Source: JANSWY01 sp965228955 (lineage in GTDB: Bacteria > Bacteroidota > Bacteroidia > Cytophagales > Cyclobacteriaceae). From it: 64,000 bases of DNA. Under the pieces are notes generated by a model. It was not told the DNA's origin, made no database searches, and saw only the letters and a program-made list of their open reading frames with translations. Positions 55,216 to 63,944 of this stretch are shown piece by piece. Both the position numbers and the translations under genes were made by a program. The first letter of the stretch is position 1. Every line of letters starts with the position of its first letter. The stretch lies in assembly GCA_965228955.1 (NCBI GenBank), contig OZ245848.1, positions 6,324,001 to 6,388,000 on the forward strand, given 5' to 3'.

Positions 55216-57639
55216 TTAACGGAATAACCGTGCTTGCTTGATATAGATTTTTCTTGGACTGGTTTGAGAGTCTATTTTGAATTCAATATCAAGACCAAAA
55301 TCCTGGTAGGAACAATTACAATCATGCGGCAAATGATAGTAAAACCGATTCTTAAGGGATGTGACTAAGTAACCAAGTTCTTTAATTTCCTGATCTGTCA
55401 TCACTCTGTTTCCGTTTAATTCAGGGACATTTGAATGTGTCAGATACTCGATCATGAAATCTTCATTTGGATCCACAGACCAGGTGAAGAGCATAATCTG
55501 ATCATGGATAATTCCAGGTTCAGGATATACGATACTGTATTCCTTGTATTGAACATTAATGATGTAGCCCGGATTTTCATTGTATAGATTCTTTGAGACC
55601 AATACCCCATTAGCATCTTCATCTGGGAATGACCTGTGCACTAAAATTCCCATTGCGCAGGATCGGTGATCAATTTTGAAATAACTCCTTTCCTCATAAG
55701 CTCTCCAATTCCAAAGACTGGCCCACACCTTTCTTACCGCATTCTCAATCGTTTTGGACGAATGATTTTTCTTGGCCGAATAGGAGTCATATAACCCAGC
55801 TCCTGAAAAGAACTCCAGGTCTTCGGCATTAGTAGAGGATCTAAACCTAAATGCTTCGAACTCTTGAAAATTTGAAATTTTAGATCGGATATCATTAACC
55901 AGCTCAGGATCAATCGGAGCTGTTCTTATCATGGTTTGTAGAGATAATAATTGGGCTTTTCTGTAACTTGGATCGTTTTGAAACTGCTCGTCATCAAGCA
56001 TCCCTTGTAACACAACATCCAAACCATTATTGACCATATGTCTTTCGTAATAATGAAATGGAATAGCAAAATTATTTTCCGGTACAGGAATGGTGCGATC
56101 CGTTACATTCATCATTTCAGCGAAATTGGCTGCTTTGCCACCCACTCTATTAATAAATCCAATATTTGCAGCTTCCATATCTACCAAATCTGAGTAAGTA
56201 ACATTCTTGTCGAGGACTGTCACATTTTGTGGTTCATTCTGACTCCAAAAAGCAGTAGCTTCTTCAATGTTTGCTGGTCTCAATGTGAATTCATCGTCAT
56301 CCACCCTTAGATAGACCAATTCTCCGATAAGATCATTCACCTCCGGATTTTGCCAGCCATCTCTAAGTGCCATATTTGGCGTGCCTCTGCTGTTACTTAA
56401 AACATTGATATGACTCAGAGCAGTCTGAAATTCAGTTGTGATAATGCCGGATACAACGGAAACATCATTTGGGACAGCATTCAATAAAACAATATCTCTT
56501 CTACCTACATAAGTATCTTCAAGCTCATCAACTTCCACTTTTCTTAAATAGCCATAGCCCTCTGCCAGGTTCATAGCCTGATAATTTTGTCCTTCATAGA
56601 GCTCTTCTGAAGATACTTGCTTTACTTCTGTGCATGCTTCCCAATCTGGTAAATTTGGAAAGAAATGAAGCTTCTCTCCCAAATATGAAGTCTCAAGAAT
56701 CTTGTTGAAATACTTCTCTATTTCATTGCAATTAAGCTCAGTCGCTGAGACAAACTGCAACACATAACGATCCTGTGAAATGTGATAATTCAGGTTGGCT
56801 AACCATAAGTAGCGATTCGAATTTCTTCTATACTGCGTTTGGTTAAATACAAAGTGTCCCTGATTAAAATCCAGGACGTCACGAGCAAATGTATAATGTA
56901 GATCATATCGTTTTGTATTGACGTAATACAGTTCATCCGTTTTTTGATCATACACCAGTTTGATCGCTCTCACCCCTCCGAAGTTTGATCTCGCAGGATC
57001 ACTACTAATTACCTCAAAGGCCACTGGAGCAATTAACTCAGTGAAATATTCAAGGTTTTCATATTGTTCAGCAAGTAGCTTTATATCATATTTTCCTGGC
57101 TGGCGCGATACAACAAAGTTACGATCATAGTAGCCTGGTTTGGAAACTCTTAAGGTATCAAATTCATCACTCGATTCTGAAGGTAAATGATGAGAGGATT
57201 TGTCAACAGCAATCGTGGTAGTACCATCTGAAAGTAACTTGAAGGTGTAATATTCCATATTCTCAAGCTTCACCTCCAGTATATAGATGCCTTGAGTAAG
57301 ACCAGGAATGGTGAAAATACCGGATGTTCCAAGTTGTGGCTCATTACGAATTATTCGACCATCCAGATTAATCAGTTTGAGTGAAAGGTTGTATTCGGAA
57401 TTCCAGATAAGTGAATTATTAAAAAAAGTGATTTCAGAAAGCTGATCAATAATTCCTTCTTCAATTACGAAATTTCCAAATGCATCAGTGTAGCCAGATA
57501 AATCACTATCCAGTACTTCAATTGAAGCATTCCCTAACCCACCCCCAGTTGCAACGTCAGATACCCTTCCCGTATAAAGAGTCTGACCCCAAATTGAAGC
57601 AGAGAGAAATGTAAAAAGCACATAAAGTGGTAATCTCAT
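55216..57639 (-). CDS. Exported dikinase-like protein with glucan-water-dikinase domain order
   Basis: This is an 807-residue protein with signal peptide to SIWGQ. A carboxypeptidase-regulatory-like domain (about 21-75) runs into a segment like a T9SS sorting domain but internal (LSLKLINLDGRIIRN, LTQGIYILEVK, to about 140). A unique region of about 200 residues follows, then a phosphohistidine swivel domain with His410 (TALSHINVLSNSRGTPNMAL), and last an ATP-grasp PPDK_N domain (about 498-807: VGGKAANFAEM, FRFRSSTNAEDLEFFSGAGL, VWASLWNWRAYEE, IYIKQARLFR). Swivel before ATP domain, and the LSH form of the His motif, match plant glucan water dikinase rather than PEP synthase. Export of an ATP-using enzyme is odd. 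Confidence 0.8.
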   Translation of the reverse strand: MRLPLYVLFTFLSASIWGQTLYTGRVSDVATGGGLGNASIEVLDSDLSGYTDAFGNFVIEEGIIDQLSEITFFNNSLIWNSEYNLSLKLINLDGRIIRNEPQLGTSGIFTIPGLTQGIYILEVKLENMEYYTFKLLSDGTTTIAVDKSSHHLPSESSDEFDTLRVSKPGYYDRNFVVSRQPGKYDIKLLAEQYENLEYFTELIAPVAFEVISSDPARSNFGGVRAIKLVYDQKTDELYYVNTKRYDLHYTFARDVLDFNQGHFVFNQTQYRRNSNRYLWLANLNYHISQDRYVLQFVSATELNCNEIEKYFNKILETSYLGEKLHFFPNLPDWEACTEVKQVSSEELYEGQNYQAMNLAEGYGYLRKVEVDELEDTYVGRRDIVLLNAVPNDVSVVSGIITTEFQTALSHINVLSNSRGTPNMALRDGWQNPEVNDLIGELVYLRVDDDEFTLRPANIEEATAFWSQNEPQNVTVLDKNVTYSDLVDMEAANIGFINRVGGKAANFAEMMNVTDRTIPVPENNFAIPFHYYERHMVNNGLDVVLQGMLDDEQFQNDPSYRKAQLLSLQTMIRTAPIDPELVNDIRSKISNFQEFEAFRFRSSTNAEDLEFFSGAGLYDSYSAKKNHSSKTIENAVRKVWASLWNWRAYEERSYFKIDHRSCAMGILVHRSFPDEDANGVLVSKNLYNENPGYIINVQYKEYSIVYPEPGIIHDQIMLFTWSVDPNEDFMIEYLTHSNVPELNGNRVMTDQEIKELGYLVTSLKNRFYYHLPHDCNCSYQDFGLDIEFKIDSQTSPRKIYIKQARLFR

Positions 57640-57704
57640 TTAGTAGTGTGATTGTGTTGTTTTTAGTGACACTAGTTAGCAGGATTTGGTTGCAGTCGAG
57701 TGAA

Positions 57705-57732
57705 ACGAGTTGCGGGGTACGAGTTGTGGGTT
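57705..57732. repeat. Two tandem 14-bp units
   Basis: ACGAGTTGCGGGGT and ACGAGTTGTGGGTT are adjacent, followed by TTTAGG-type near-repeats to about 57763. This is a degenerate short tandem array in the gap between two minus-strand genes. Confidence 0.5.
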
Positions 57733-57770
57733 TTAGGATTTAGATATTAGAGTTTAGGGTTTACCAATAT

Positions 57771-58490
57771 TTAGTTTTTCTTTCCAGTATCAAGCTTCCT
57801 ATTCACCTCCCTAATAACTCGAGGATGTAATAGCGCTTGGTTCTCCTCTAGATATTCAATAACAGAGTTTCTATCAACTTGTGAAAGTATTCTCAATGCC
57901 CATGACATAGCTTTCACAATCATATCGTGGTGATCAGTTTTTAATTCATTGCAAATTCTTAATGTCTGATTTGTGTCCCCTTTTCCTCCGCGGGCTTTTT
58001 GATTTAGAGCTACCGTGGCAACTAATGCAACTCTTCTTTTCCAGAAGTCCTCCGAATGAGCATATTCCAGAATTGTCTCAATGTCAACAACACCCCTTTG
58101 CCATGCGCCACCTAAAATATATGACCCAAAGTAGTCAGTCGAAACCCAGTTGTCTAAGTGGCTTCCCAGGTGATTAATATCCTCCATAAATAAATGAGGT
58201 ATTGTTTTTCTGTTATTATCAATGTAGTCAAATCCTAGCTGATGGCACTCAAAAACCTCAGTGTCAATTAATGATTTTGCAAGAGCTATCTTTTCAGTAG
58301 GTGAGAAATCTTTTGTGGCTGCTTTTAATTCTTTCAGGATGGCCTTTAACTGCGGTGTGATGACTCCAAATACTTTCAGGCTTGTTGGATACACTCTATT
58401 TGCGAATTCAATTCTTTTAGGATCAGAGAACTCTTTCAATGAGTTTACAATATCTGCTACTAATTCTTGAATGGGATTACTTGGATTCAA
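57771..58490 (-). CDS. DNA alkylation repair (AlkD-like) protein
   Basis: This 239-residue HEAT-repeat protein of PF08713 has ANRVYPTSLKVFGVITPQLKAI, LGSHLDNWVSTDYFGSYILG, EDFWKRRVALVATVAL and KAMSWALRILSQVD. It includes the Trp/Asp/Arg positions typical of AlkC/AlkD glycosylases (DNW and W-KRR). It is closer to the family core than the paralogue at 42680. The start ATG at 58490 lies 27 nt after the strong minus-strand terminator at 58526-58552, so it may be attenuated or have a very short promoter. Confidence 0.85.
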   Translation of the reverse strand: MNPSNPIQELVADIVNSLKEFSDPKRIEFANRVYPTSLKVFGVITPQLKAILKELKAATKDFSPTEKIALAKSLIDTEVFECHQLGFDYIDNNRKTIPHLFMEDINHLGSHLDNWVSTDYFGSYILGGAWQRGVVDIETILEYAHSEDFWKRRVALVATVALNQKARGGKGDTNQTLRICNELKTDHHDMIVKAMSWALRILSQVDRNSVIEYLEENQALLHPRVIREVNRKLDTGKKN

Positions 58491-58516
58491 TTAGATATGG
58501 GTTGCTCTTTAAGCAC

Positions 58517-58650
58517 AAAAATAAAAAAGGCCGCTCTAATAAAGCGGCCTTTACCAAATCTAAAAAATGTTGGTACAGTCTGTAATCAGACCTCCCAAAT
58601 AACTATGCCCTCTAATTTTGGGGGGTCCTCATTTTACTACAGCTATTCGA
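58517..58650 (-). ncRNA. Structured RNA candidate
   Basis: Four hairpins lie in a row: GACCTCCCAAA with TTTGGGGGGTC (58589-58599/58617-58627), GTCTG/CAGAC (58578-58582/58587-58591, sharing three bases with the first), TACCAA/TTGGTA (58552-58557/58570-58575) and a 10-bp terminator stem. The T-tract points to a minus-strand transcript, but the first stem pairs better in the plus strand (G-U against A-C). It may be an sRNA, a leader/attenuator of the AlkD-like gene, or a plus-strand leader. No ORF is present. Confidence 0.4.
58526..58552 (-). terminator. Strong terminator upstream of the AlkD-like gene
   Basis: AAAGGCCGCT (58526-58535) and AGCGGCCTTT (58543-58552) are a perfect 10-bp stem. The minus strand continues TTTTTTATTTTTG. 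It ends a leftward transcript that begins within the preceding 200 bp. Confidence 0.85.
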
Positions 58651-58748
58651 TTAACTACTTATGAGTACAATGTTAGTTTGGATTTTTCATGATAAGTGTG
58701 ATCTTTATCAAAGGACAACCTGAATTTGATCAAATACACTAAATTTCA

Positions 58749-59339
58749 ATGAAATTTCACCTCTCTTTTCCTCTAAGTCTTGCACTTATTTTATGCTTGA
58801 TCTCTACGCATGCAAATGCTCAATATCCAAGCAAGAAGTATCTCACACCAGAAACATATAAACGTCTGTTGGATGAAAATAAACTCTTCAAATCCTCTTA
58901 CACTAGTTTAAGAAATGACGCCCAAAGGAAAGGTGCTGTTGTTTCAAGTCAGCAAATTTCCATTGATTCAATTTTGTCCAAAAATTCCAAAACCAATCTC
59001 ACTGAAGAGCTGAGTGAAATCCAAAAGGAGCTTGATGAATTAAGGAAGCAGTTGGCAACAAACACTCCGGTGGTCATTCCGAAGGTTCAGTCTGGCTATA
59101 TGGGGAAATTAGAAGCAAAGGAGTGGAAGAAGAGAATAAAGTATCTGTCAGAGCCGCAATATTCTTCATTAATCAGTGAAAACAATCTGATGAAAGGGTA
59201 CATTCAAACGGAGGGAGAGAAATTGAAATCTCTCGAAGTGAAAGAAAAGGTAAATGAAAAGCATCTTGAGTTACTAAGAAAATTGTTTTCAAACGTTAAG
59301 CGATCGGAGGATAAGGATACATATACTGAAGAGCATTAA
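58749..59339 (+). CDS. Hypothetical exported coiled-coil protein
   Basis: This 196-residue protein has a signal peptide (FPLSLALILCLISTHANAQ). Two similar segments follow: YLTPETYKRLLDENKLFKSS (about 30-49) and YLSEPQYSSLISENNLMKGY (about 133-152), each with a downstream helical, charged stretch. This suggests an internal duplication around a coiled coil (SEIQKELDELRKQL). I recognise no family. The nearby minus-strand RNA lies in its upstream region. Confidence 0.7.
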   Translation: MKFHLSFPLSLALILCLISTHANAQYPSKKYLTPETYKRLLDENKLFKSSYTSLRNDAQRKGAVVSSQQISIDSILSKNSKTNLTEELSEIQKELDELRKQLATNTPVVIPKVQSGYMGKLEAKEWKKRIKYLSEPQYSSLISENNLMKGYIQTEGEKLKSLEVKEKVNEKHLELLRKLFSNVKRSEDKDTYTEEH

Positions 59340-59341
59340 AA

Positions 59342-59371
59342 AAGGCGAGCCTCTTAAAGAAACCCGCCCAT
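59342..59371 (-). terminator. Terminator between convergent genes
   Basis: GGCG...CGCC arms with interior AAGA/TCTT pairing form a bulged stem. On the minus strand it ends in six T, so it serves the prolyl oligopeptidase gene. Confidence 0.6.
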
Positions 59372-59392
59372 ATTAATTCTTTTAGTTACTTA

Positions 59393-61534
59393 CTACATAT
59401 TGTCTTTCGCAATCGGAGGCAGGACATCCATATTATACCACACGAATGCATATCTATCTGCTGCCTGCTCGATTCTTTTTGATGTTGGAGTTCCAGCTCC
59501 GTGACCAGCGTCTGTTTCAATTCTAATTAGCACTGGGTTAGTACCAACATGCGACTTCTGAAGAGTAGCCGCAAACTTAAAGCTGTGTGCAGGAACAACT
59601 CGGTCATCATGGTCAGCCGTAGTTACCATTGTTGCCGGATAACTGGTGCCTTCTTTCAATGCATGAACCGGTGAATAATTCTTTAAATACTCAAACATTT
59701 CCTTTGAATCATCAGCAGTTCCATAATCATATGCCCATCCAGCTCCTGCGGTGAACTTATGATACCTCAACATATCCATGACGCCAACAGCAGGAAGTGC
59801 TACTTTAGCTAAATCAGGTCTTTGGCACATAGTAGCTCCAACAAGTAGTCCACCATTTGATCCTCCAGCGATCGCTAAATAATCGTTGCTTGTATAGCCT
59901 TCTTTTATCAGGTACTCGCCAGCTGCGATAAAGTCGTCAAACACATTTTGCTTTTGCATCTTGGTACCAGCTTTATGCCAGTCTTCTCCGTATTCTCCAC
60001 CGCCTCTTATGTTTGGTTGTGCGTAGATACCACCGTTTTCCAACCATAGAATTCTGCTTACACTGAAGCTCGGTCTTAGGCTTACATTAAACCCTCCGTA
60101 CGAATATAGATAAGTTGGGTTCTTACCATTTAGCTCAATGCCTTTTTTGTGAACAATGAACATTGGAACCTTTGTGCCATCCTTGCTTTCAAAGAAAACC
60201 TGCTTGGTTTCGTAATCCTCTGGGTTGAAGTCTACTGTTGGTTGCTTATATAATTCTGATTTACCAGACTCTATATCATAACTATAGATGCTTGTAGGGA
60301 ATGTAAAAGAGGTAAAACCAAAGTAAAGTGACTTTTCATTATCTCTGGCTGAGAACCCATAAGCTGTTCCTATACCTGGAAGCTCAACATCTCTTACTAA
60401 TTCACCATTCATTTTGAACTGCCTTACCATCGTCTTGGCGTCTTTCAGGTAGTTAGCAAAGATGTAACCACCTCCAGTACCTGCAGTCAATACGTTTTCA
60501 GTTTCTGGAATCACATCTTTCCAGGTAGATGTTGTAGGATCAGAAATCGTAGTTTCTACTACTTTTTGATTTGGTGCATTTGTATTAGTAACCAATAGAA
60601 TTCTATCGCCATCAGTAGTTAACACATATTCTTCAGTTGAGTCATCTTCGTCTACTGGGATAATATCACCATTGTTTTTAAGATCCTGGATAAATAATTT
60701 TCCTCCGGATGTGCTGCTTGAAGCAGAAATTACCAGATATCTATCATCCTCGGTAACATATCCAAAAAGGTATCTGTAAGGCTGCTTCTCGCCACCATAA
60801 ATAAGTTGATCATCACTTTGAGGAGTTCCTAGCTTATGATAGTAAACTTTGTGATATTGTGTCTTAGCAGATAGCGCACTTGCGTCCTTAGGAACATCGT
60901 ATGAACTGTAATAAAACCCTTCATTCCCTTTCCAGGATAATCCGCTAAACTTGATATTGTGAAGGGTATCACCAATTATTTCTTTTGTCTCAGCATTCAT
61001 TACCAATGCCTTTCTCCAATCAGAACCACCTATGGAAATAGTGTATGCGAATAGACTTCCGTCGTTTGTGAAACTTGTGCTACCCAAAGAAATGGTGCCA
61101 TCATCAGAAAACTTATTTGGATCTAAGAATACTTCTGGTTCATCATCAGCATTTTTTCTTCTGTACCAAACGCTTTGGTTTTGTAGGCCATCATTTTTGG
61201 TGAAGTAGTCATAATCCCCGTTTTTAGTTGGAGAAGAGACTCGCTCATAATCAAATAGCTTAGCCAGTCTATCTTTTAATTTCTCTCGGTAAGGGATGTT
61301 ATTTAAATAGCCAAATGTCACATCATTTTGACTCTTTACCCAAGCGGCAGTTTCATCAGATCGGTCATCCTCTAACCACCTGTATGGGTCTGGTACTTCA
61401 ACTCCGAAGTAGGTGTCAACAGTATCGACAGTAGCTGTCTCAGGATAATTAAAACTAGTGGAAACTTGCTCTCCTTGCTTACACGACCAGAAAACAAGTA
61501 GTGCCAGTGCAACAGATAGAAATCTAATTTTCAT
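59393..61534 (-). CDS. Prolyl oligopeptidase family lipoprotein (S9A)
   Basis: This 713-residue lipoprotein (lipobox FWSC, about residue 17) has a seven-bladed propeller (about 70-430) and an alpha/beta-hydrolase domain. The catalytic triad is in place: Ser in AIAGGSNGGLLVGA, Asp in TADHDDRVVPAHSF and His in TDAGHGAGTP. The family cleaves short peptides after proline. The lipobox puts this one in the periplasm or on the outer membrane. Confidence 0.96.
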   Translation of the reverse strand: MKIRFLSVALALLVFWSCKQGEQVSTSFNYPETATVDTVDTYFGVEVPDPYRWLEDDRSDETAAWVKSQNDVTFGYLNNIPYREKLKDRLAKLFDYERVSSPTKNGDYDYFTKNDGLQNQSVWYRRKNADDEPEVFLDPNKFSDDGTISLGSTSFTNDGSLFAYTISIGGSDWRKALVMNAETKEIIGDTLHNIKFSGLSWKGNEGFYYSSYDVPKDASALSAKTQYHKVYYHKLGTPQSDDQLIYGGEKQPYRYLFGYVTEDDRYLVISASSSTSGGKLFIQDLKNNGDIIPVDEDDSTEEYVLTTDGDRILLVTNTNAPNQKVVETTISDPTTSTWKDVIPETENVLTAGTGGGYIFANYLKDAKTMVRQFKMNGELVRDVELPGIGTAYGFSARDNEKSLYFGFTSFTFPTSIYSYDIESGKSELYKQPTVDFNPEDYETKQVFFESKDGTKVPMFIVHKKGIELNGKNPTYLYSYGGFNVSLRPSFSVSRILWLENGGIYAQPNIRGGGEYGEDWHKAGTKMQKQNVFDDFIAAGEYLIKEGYTSNDYLAIAGGSNGGLLVGATMCQRPDLAKVALPAVGVMDMLRYHKFTAGAGWAYDYGTADDSKEMFEYLKNYSPVHALKEGTSYPATMVTTADHDDRVVPAHSFKFAATLQKSHVGTNPVLIRIETDAGHGAGTPTSKRIEQAADRYAFVWYNMDVLPPIAKDNM

Positions 61535-61619
61535 ATTATTTCGGGTTTGGAATTTCCCAAAAATAACGGGGCTAAACCGAAAAACCAGAATAATTATATA
61601 AGTGGCACTTTGTTCGTTC

Positions 61620-62528
61620 TTATTCCAAGCCCAGTTCTTTCCTTAAAGGAAGGTCCATTACACTATTTTTGCTCCAATAATCAGTCATCAGAGTGTTTAT
61701 TTTAGTCGCTTTGGTAGTAAGGACTTTCGCGTTCGGTCCCCAACCGCTTTTGTAGGATTCTTCCCAACCTACTATCTGATAAGGGAATTTACTTTCAAAT
61801 TGAATAGAGATTTTTCGAGATGATTCCGGATACTCCAGAGTGTATGTGTCAATTCCTTGGTTTGATTCTCGGGAAGCATTTGCAGTGACAACTTTAAACT
61901 CTTCATGTCTTAATCTTTGTGAGAATAAACTTGGAATGATTTCTGTCTTGCCGGTAGGCAGTAAATCCGGATTGATCCTAATAAGATTCCAGATTTCATC
62001 TTCAGTCAAGGCCTTTTTGAGCTTCAGGGTCTCATCACCTTCTGATTCGAAATAGGAGAGGGACTGAACTTTGTAAGAGTCATCAGAAAGGTTTAACTGA
62101 GTAAAAGTATGTCCGCACCATTCCTGGCTACTGGTTGTTAATTTTAACGTATTCGGATTCTTTTTTAAATCGACCGGAGTGAATACTGATTGCATCATGG
62201 AATAAGGATAGATACCAGTATTAAACTTCTTGGTGAAATTGAGCTTCATTACTTTAACTGCATCCTTTGCGGCTTTTTGGGGATAATCCAATTTGACTTG
62301 CTTGCTTTTGGAGAAATCCTCTGTAACAAAAACAGTAACTGCAGTACCCTGATGAATTTCTCCATACCTGGCCTGTTCCAGTTTATAGCTGGTTATTTCA
62401 GCTTTACCCTGATACCAGTAATCATTAAAATTATTATCAATTGGGGTGGACTCTTCAATTGGTGTGCTTTTTAGGCCACATGCTAAAAAAATAATTGAAC
62501 CGTAGAGGAGGATTGAAAGCTTTTTCAT
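61620..62528 (-). CDS. Hypothetical lipoprotein
   Basis: I choose ATG 62528, which begins MKKLSILLYGSIIFLACG with lipobox FLAC; the upstream ATG at 62555 would add nine residues before the signal. The product has 302 residues and is strand-rich (YWYQGKAEITSYKLEQARYG, GTAVTVFVTEDFSKSKQVKL, GIDTYTLEYPESSRKISIQF). It resembles a Bacteroidota lipoprotein group that databases sometimes label septum formation inhibitor Maf, a label the sequence does not support. Function unknown. Confidence 0.72.
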   Translation of the reverse strand: MKKLSILLYGSIIFLACGLKSTPIEESTPIDNNFNDYWYQGKAEITSYKLEQARYGEIHQGTAVTVFVTEDFSKSKQVKLDYPQKAAKDAVKVMKLNFTKKFNTGIYPYSMMQSVFTPVDLKKNPNTLKLTTSSQEWCGHTFTQLNLSDDSYKVQSLSYFESEGDETLKLKKALTEDEIWNLIRINPDLLPTGKTEIIPSLFSQRLRHEEFKVVTANASRESNQGIDTYTLEYPESSRKISIQFESKFPYQIVGWEESYKSGWGPNAKVLTTKATKINTLMTDYWSKNSVMDLPLRKELGLE

Positions 62529-62594
62529 AAGGTGAAGTATTTGAGAATAAAACAAGTATAATTTCTCCTTGGTTCGAAATTAAATAAATAAAAA

Positions 62595-62619
62595 AAGGTC
62601 CGGGTTACGAACCGGACCT
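62595..62619 (-). terminator. Terminator of aceA
   Basis: AGGTCCGG and CCGGACCT form a stem with an 8-nt loop, followed on the minus strand by seven T and TATTTATTTA. It lies about 45 nt after the aceA stop. Confidence 0.85.
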
Positions 62620-62660
62620 GTTTGTCAAACTTCAAACATTAATATAAAAAAGCAACGGAT

Positions 62661-63944
62661 TTAAGCGTCTACAAATTGAGCTTCTTCAGTACTTCCTTTC
62701 ATGGCAACAGTAGAAGCTTTACCTCCCTGTACTGTGTTTTGGATAGCATCAAAGTACTCAGTTCCAACAAATGTCTGGTGCTTCACAGCTTTGAATCCCT
62801 GGCTCTGAAGAGCAAACTCTCTCTCCTGTAATTCAGAGTAACCAGCCATTCCTCTTTCGTGGTAAGCTTTAGAAAGCTCAAACATACTTGTGTTCAATGC
62901 GTGGAAACCAGCCAATGTGATGAATTGGAATTTATAACCCATCTCAGCAAGATTCTCTCTGAATGTTGCCATTTCAGCAACCGTCAGGTGAGAAGCCCAG
63001 TTGAATGATGGAGAACAGTTGTAAGCCAACATCTGATCAGGATATTCTGCTTTGATTGCCTGAGCAAACTCTCTTGCAAGTCCTAAGTCAGGATTAGAAG
63101 TTTCTAACCAGATAAGATCTGCATAAGGAGCATAAGATAAACCTCTCGCAATACCTTGCTCTAATCCATTCTTCACACCAAAGAATCCTTCAGAAGTCTT
63201 TTCTCCTGTTAAGAATCTGTGATCTCTCTCATCTACATCAGACGTCAAAAGGTTTGCAGCCTCAGCATCCGTTCTTGCAACTAGTACAGTAGGTACGTTA
63301 CAAACATCAGAAGCTAATCTTGCAGCAACAAGCTTGTTGATCGCCTCCTGAGTAGGTACCAAAACCTTACCTCCAAGGTGTCCACATTTTTTAGCTGAAG
63401 AAAGTTGGTCTTCAAAGTGTACCCCAGCAGCTCCAGCTTCAATCATAGCTTTCATCAATTCGAAAGCATTCAGGTTTCCTCCAAATCCGGCTTCAGCATC
63501 AGCAACAATCGGGACCAACCAATCTCTGTCATGTGTTCCATTCATGAATTCAATTTGGTCTCTTCTCAATAGTGCGTTATTGATTCTTTTAACAACCTTC
63601 GGAACTGAATCTGCAGGGTAAAGAGATTGGTCAGGGTACATCTCACCAGCTAGATTAGCATCAGCCGCAACTTGCCATCCACTTAAATAAATGGCTTCAA
63701 GTCCTGCTGCTACTTCTTGAATGGCCTGGTTACCAGTGAGAGCCCCTAGACCAGCTACAAAAGCTTGATTATTTAATTTATTCCATAGTGTCTCAGCACC
63801 TTTCCTTGCAAGTGTATGCTCTACCTGTACTGTCCCTCTCAATTTCACTACTTCTTCGGCAGTGTAAGTTCTTTTAACATTTTTCCATCGCGGATCATTT
63901 TTCCACGCTTCGTTTATCTTCAATATTTGTTCTTGGTTATTCAT
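62661..63944 (-). CDS. aceA: Isocitrate lyase
   Basis: This 427-residue enzyme splits isocitrate to glyoxylate and succinate, the first step of the glyoxylate shunt. The signature KKCGH (residues 185-189, catalytic Cys187) is present, as are the metal-site VADAEAGFGG and the helix QVAADANLAGEMYPDQSLYP. Length fits the bacterial class. No malate synthase gene is within the window; it may follow upstream of the right edge. It works with acetyl-CoA synthetase in growth on acetate. Confidence 0.97.
   Translation of the reverse strand: MNNQEQILKINEAWKNDPRWKNVKRTYTAEEVVKLRGTVQVEHTLARKGAETLWNKLNNQAFVAGLGALTGNQAIQEVAAGLEAIYLSGWQVAADANLAGEMYPDQSLYPADSVPKVVKRINNALLRRDQIEFMNGTHDRDWLVPIVADAEAGFGGNLNAFELMKAMIEAGAAGVHFEDQLSSAKKCGHLGGKVLVPTQEAINKLVAARLASDVCNVPTVLVARTDAEAANLLTSDVDERDHRFLTGEKTSEGFFGVKNGLEQGIARGLSYAPYADLIWLETSNPDLGLAREFAQAIKAEYPDQMLAYNCSPSFNWASHLTVAEMATFRENLAEMGYKFQFITLAGFHALNTSMFELSKAYHERGMAGYSELQEREFALQSQGFKAVKHQTFVGTEYFDAIQNTVQGGKASTVAMKGSTEEAQFVDA

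Noticed and set aside
61603..61616. TGGCACTTTGTTCG as a sigma-54 promoter
   Set aside because: GG-N10-GC spacing fails and both flanking genes are on the other strand.
61620..62555. Naming this protein septum formation inhibitor Maf
   Set aside because: It has a lipoprotein signal and a strand-rich body; no Maf nucleotide pyrophosphatase motif is visible.
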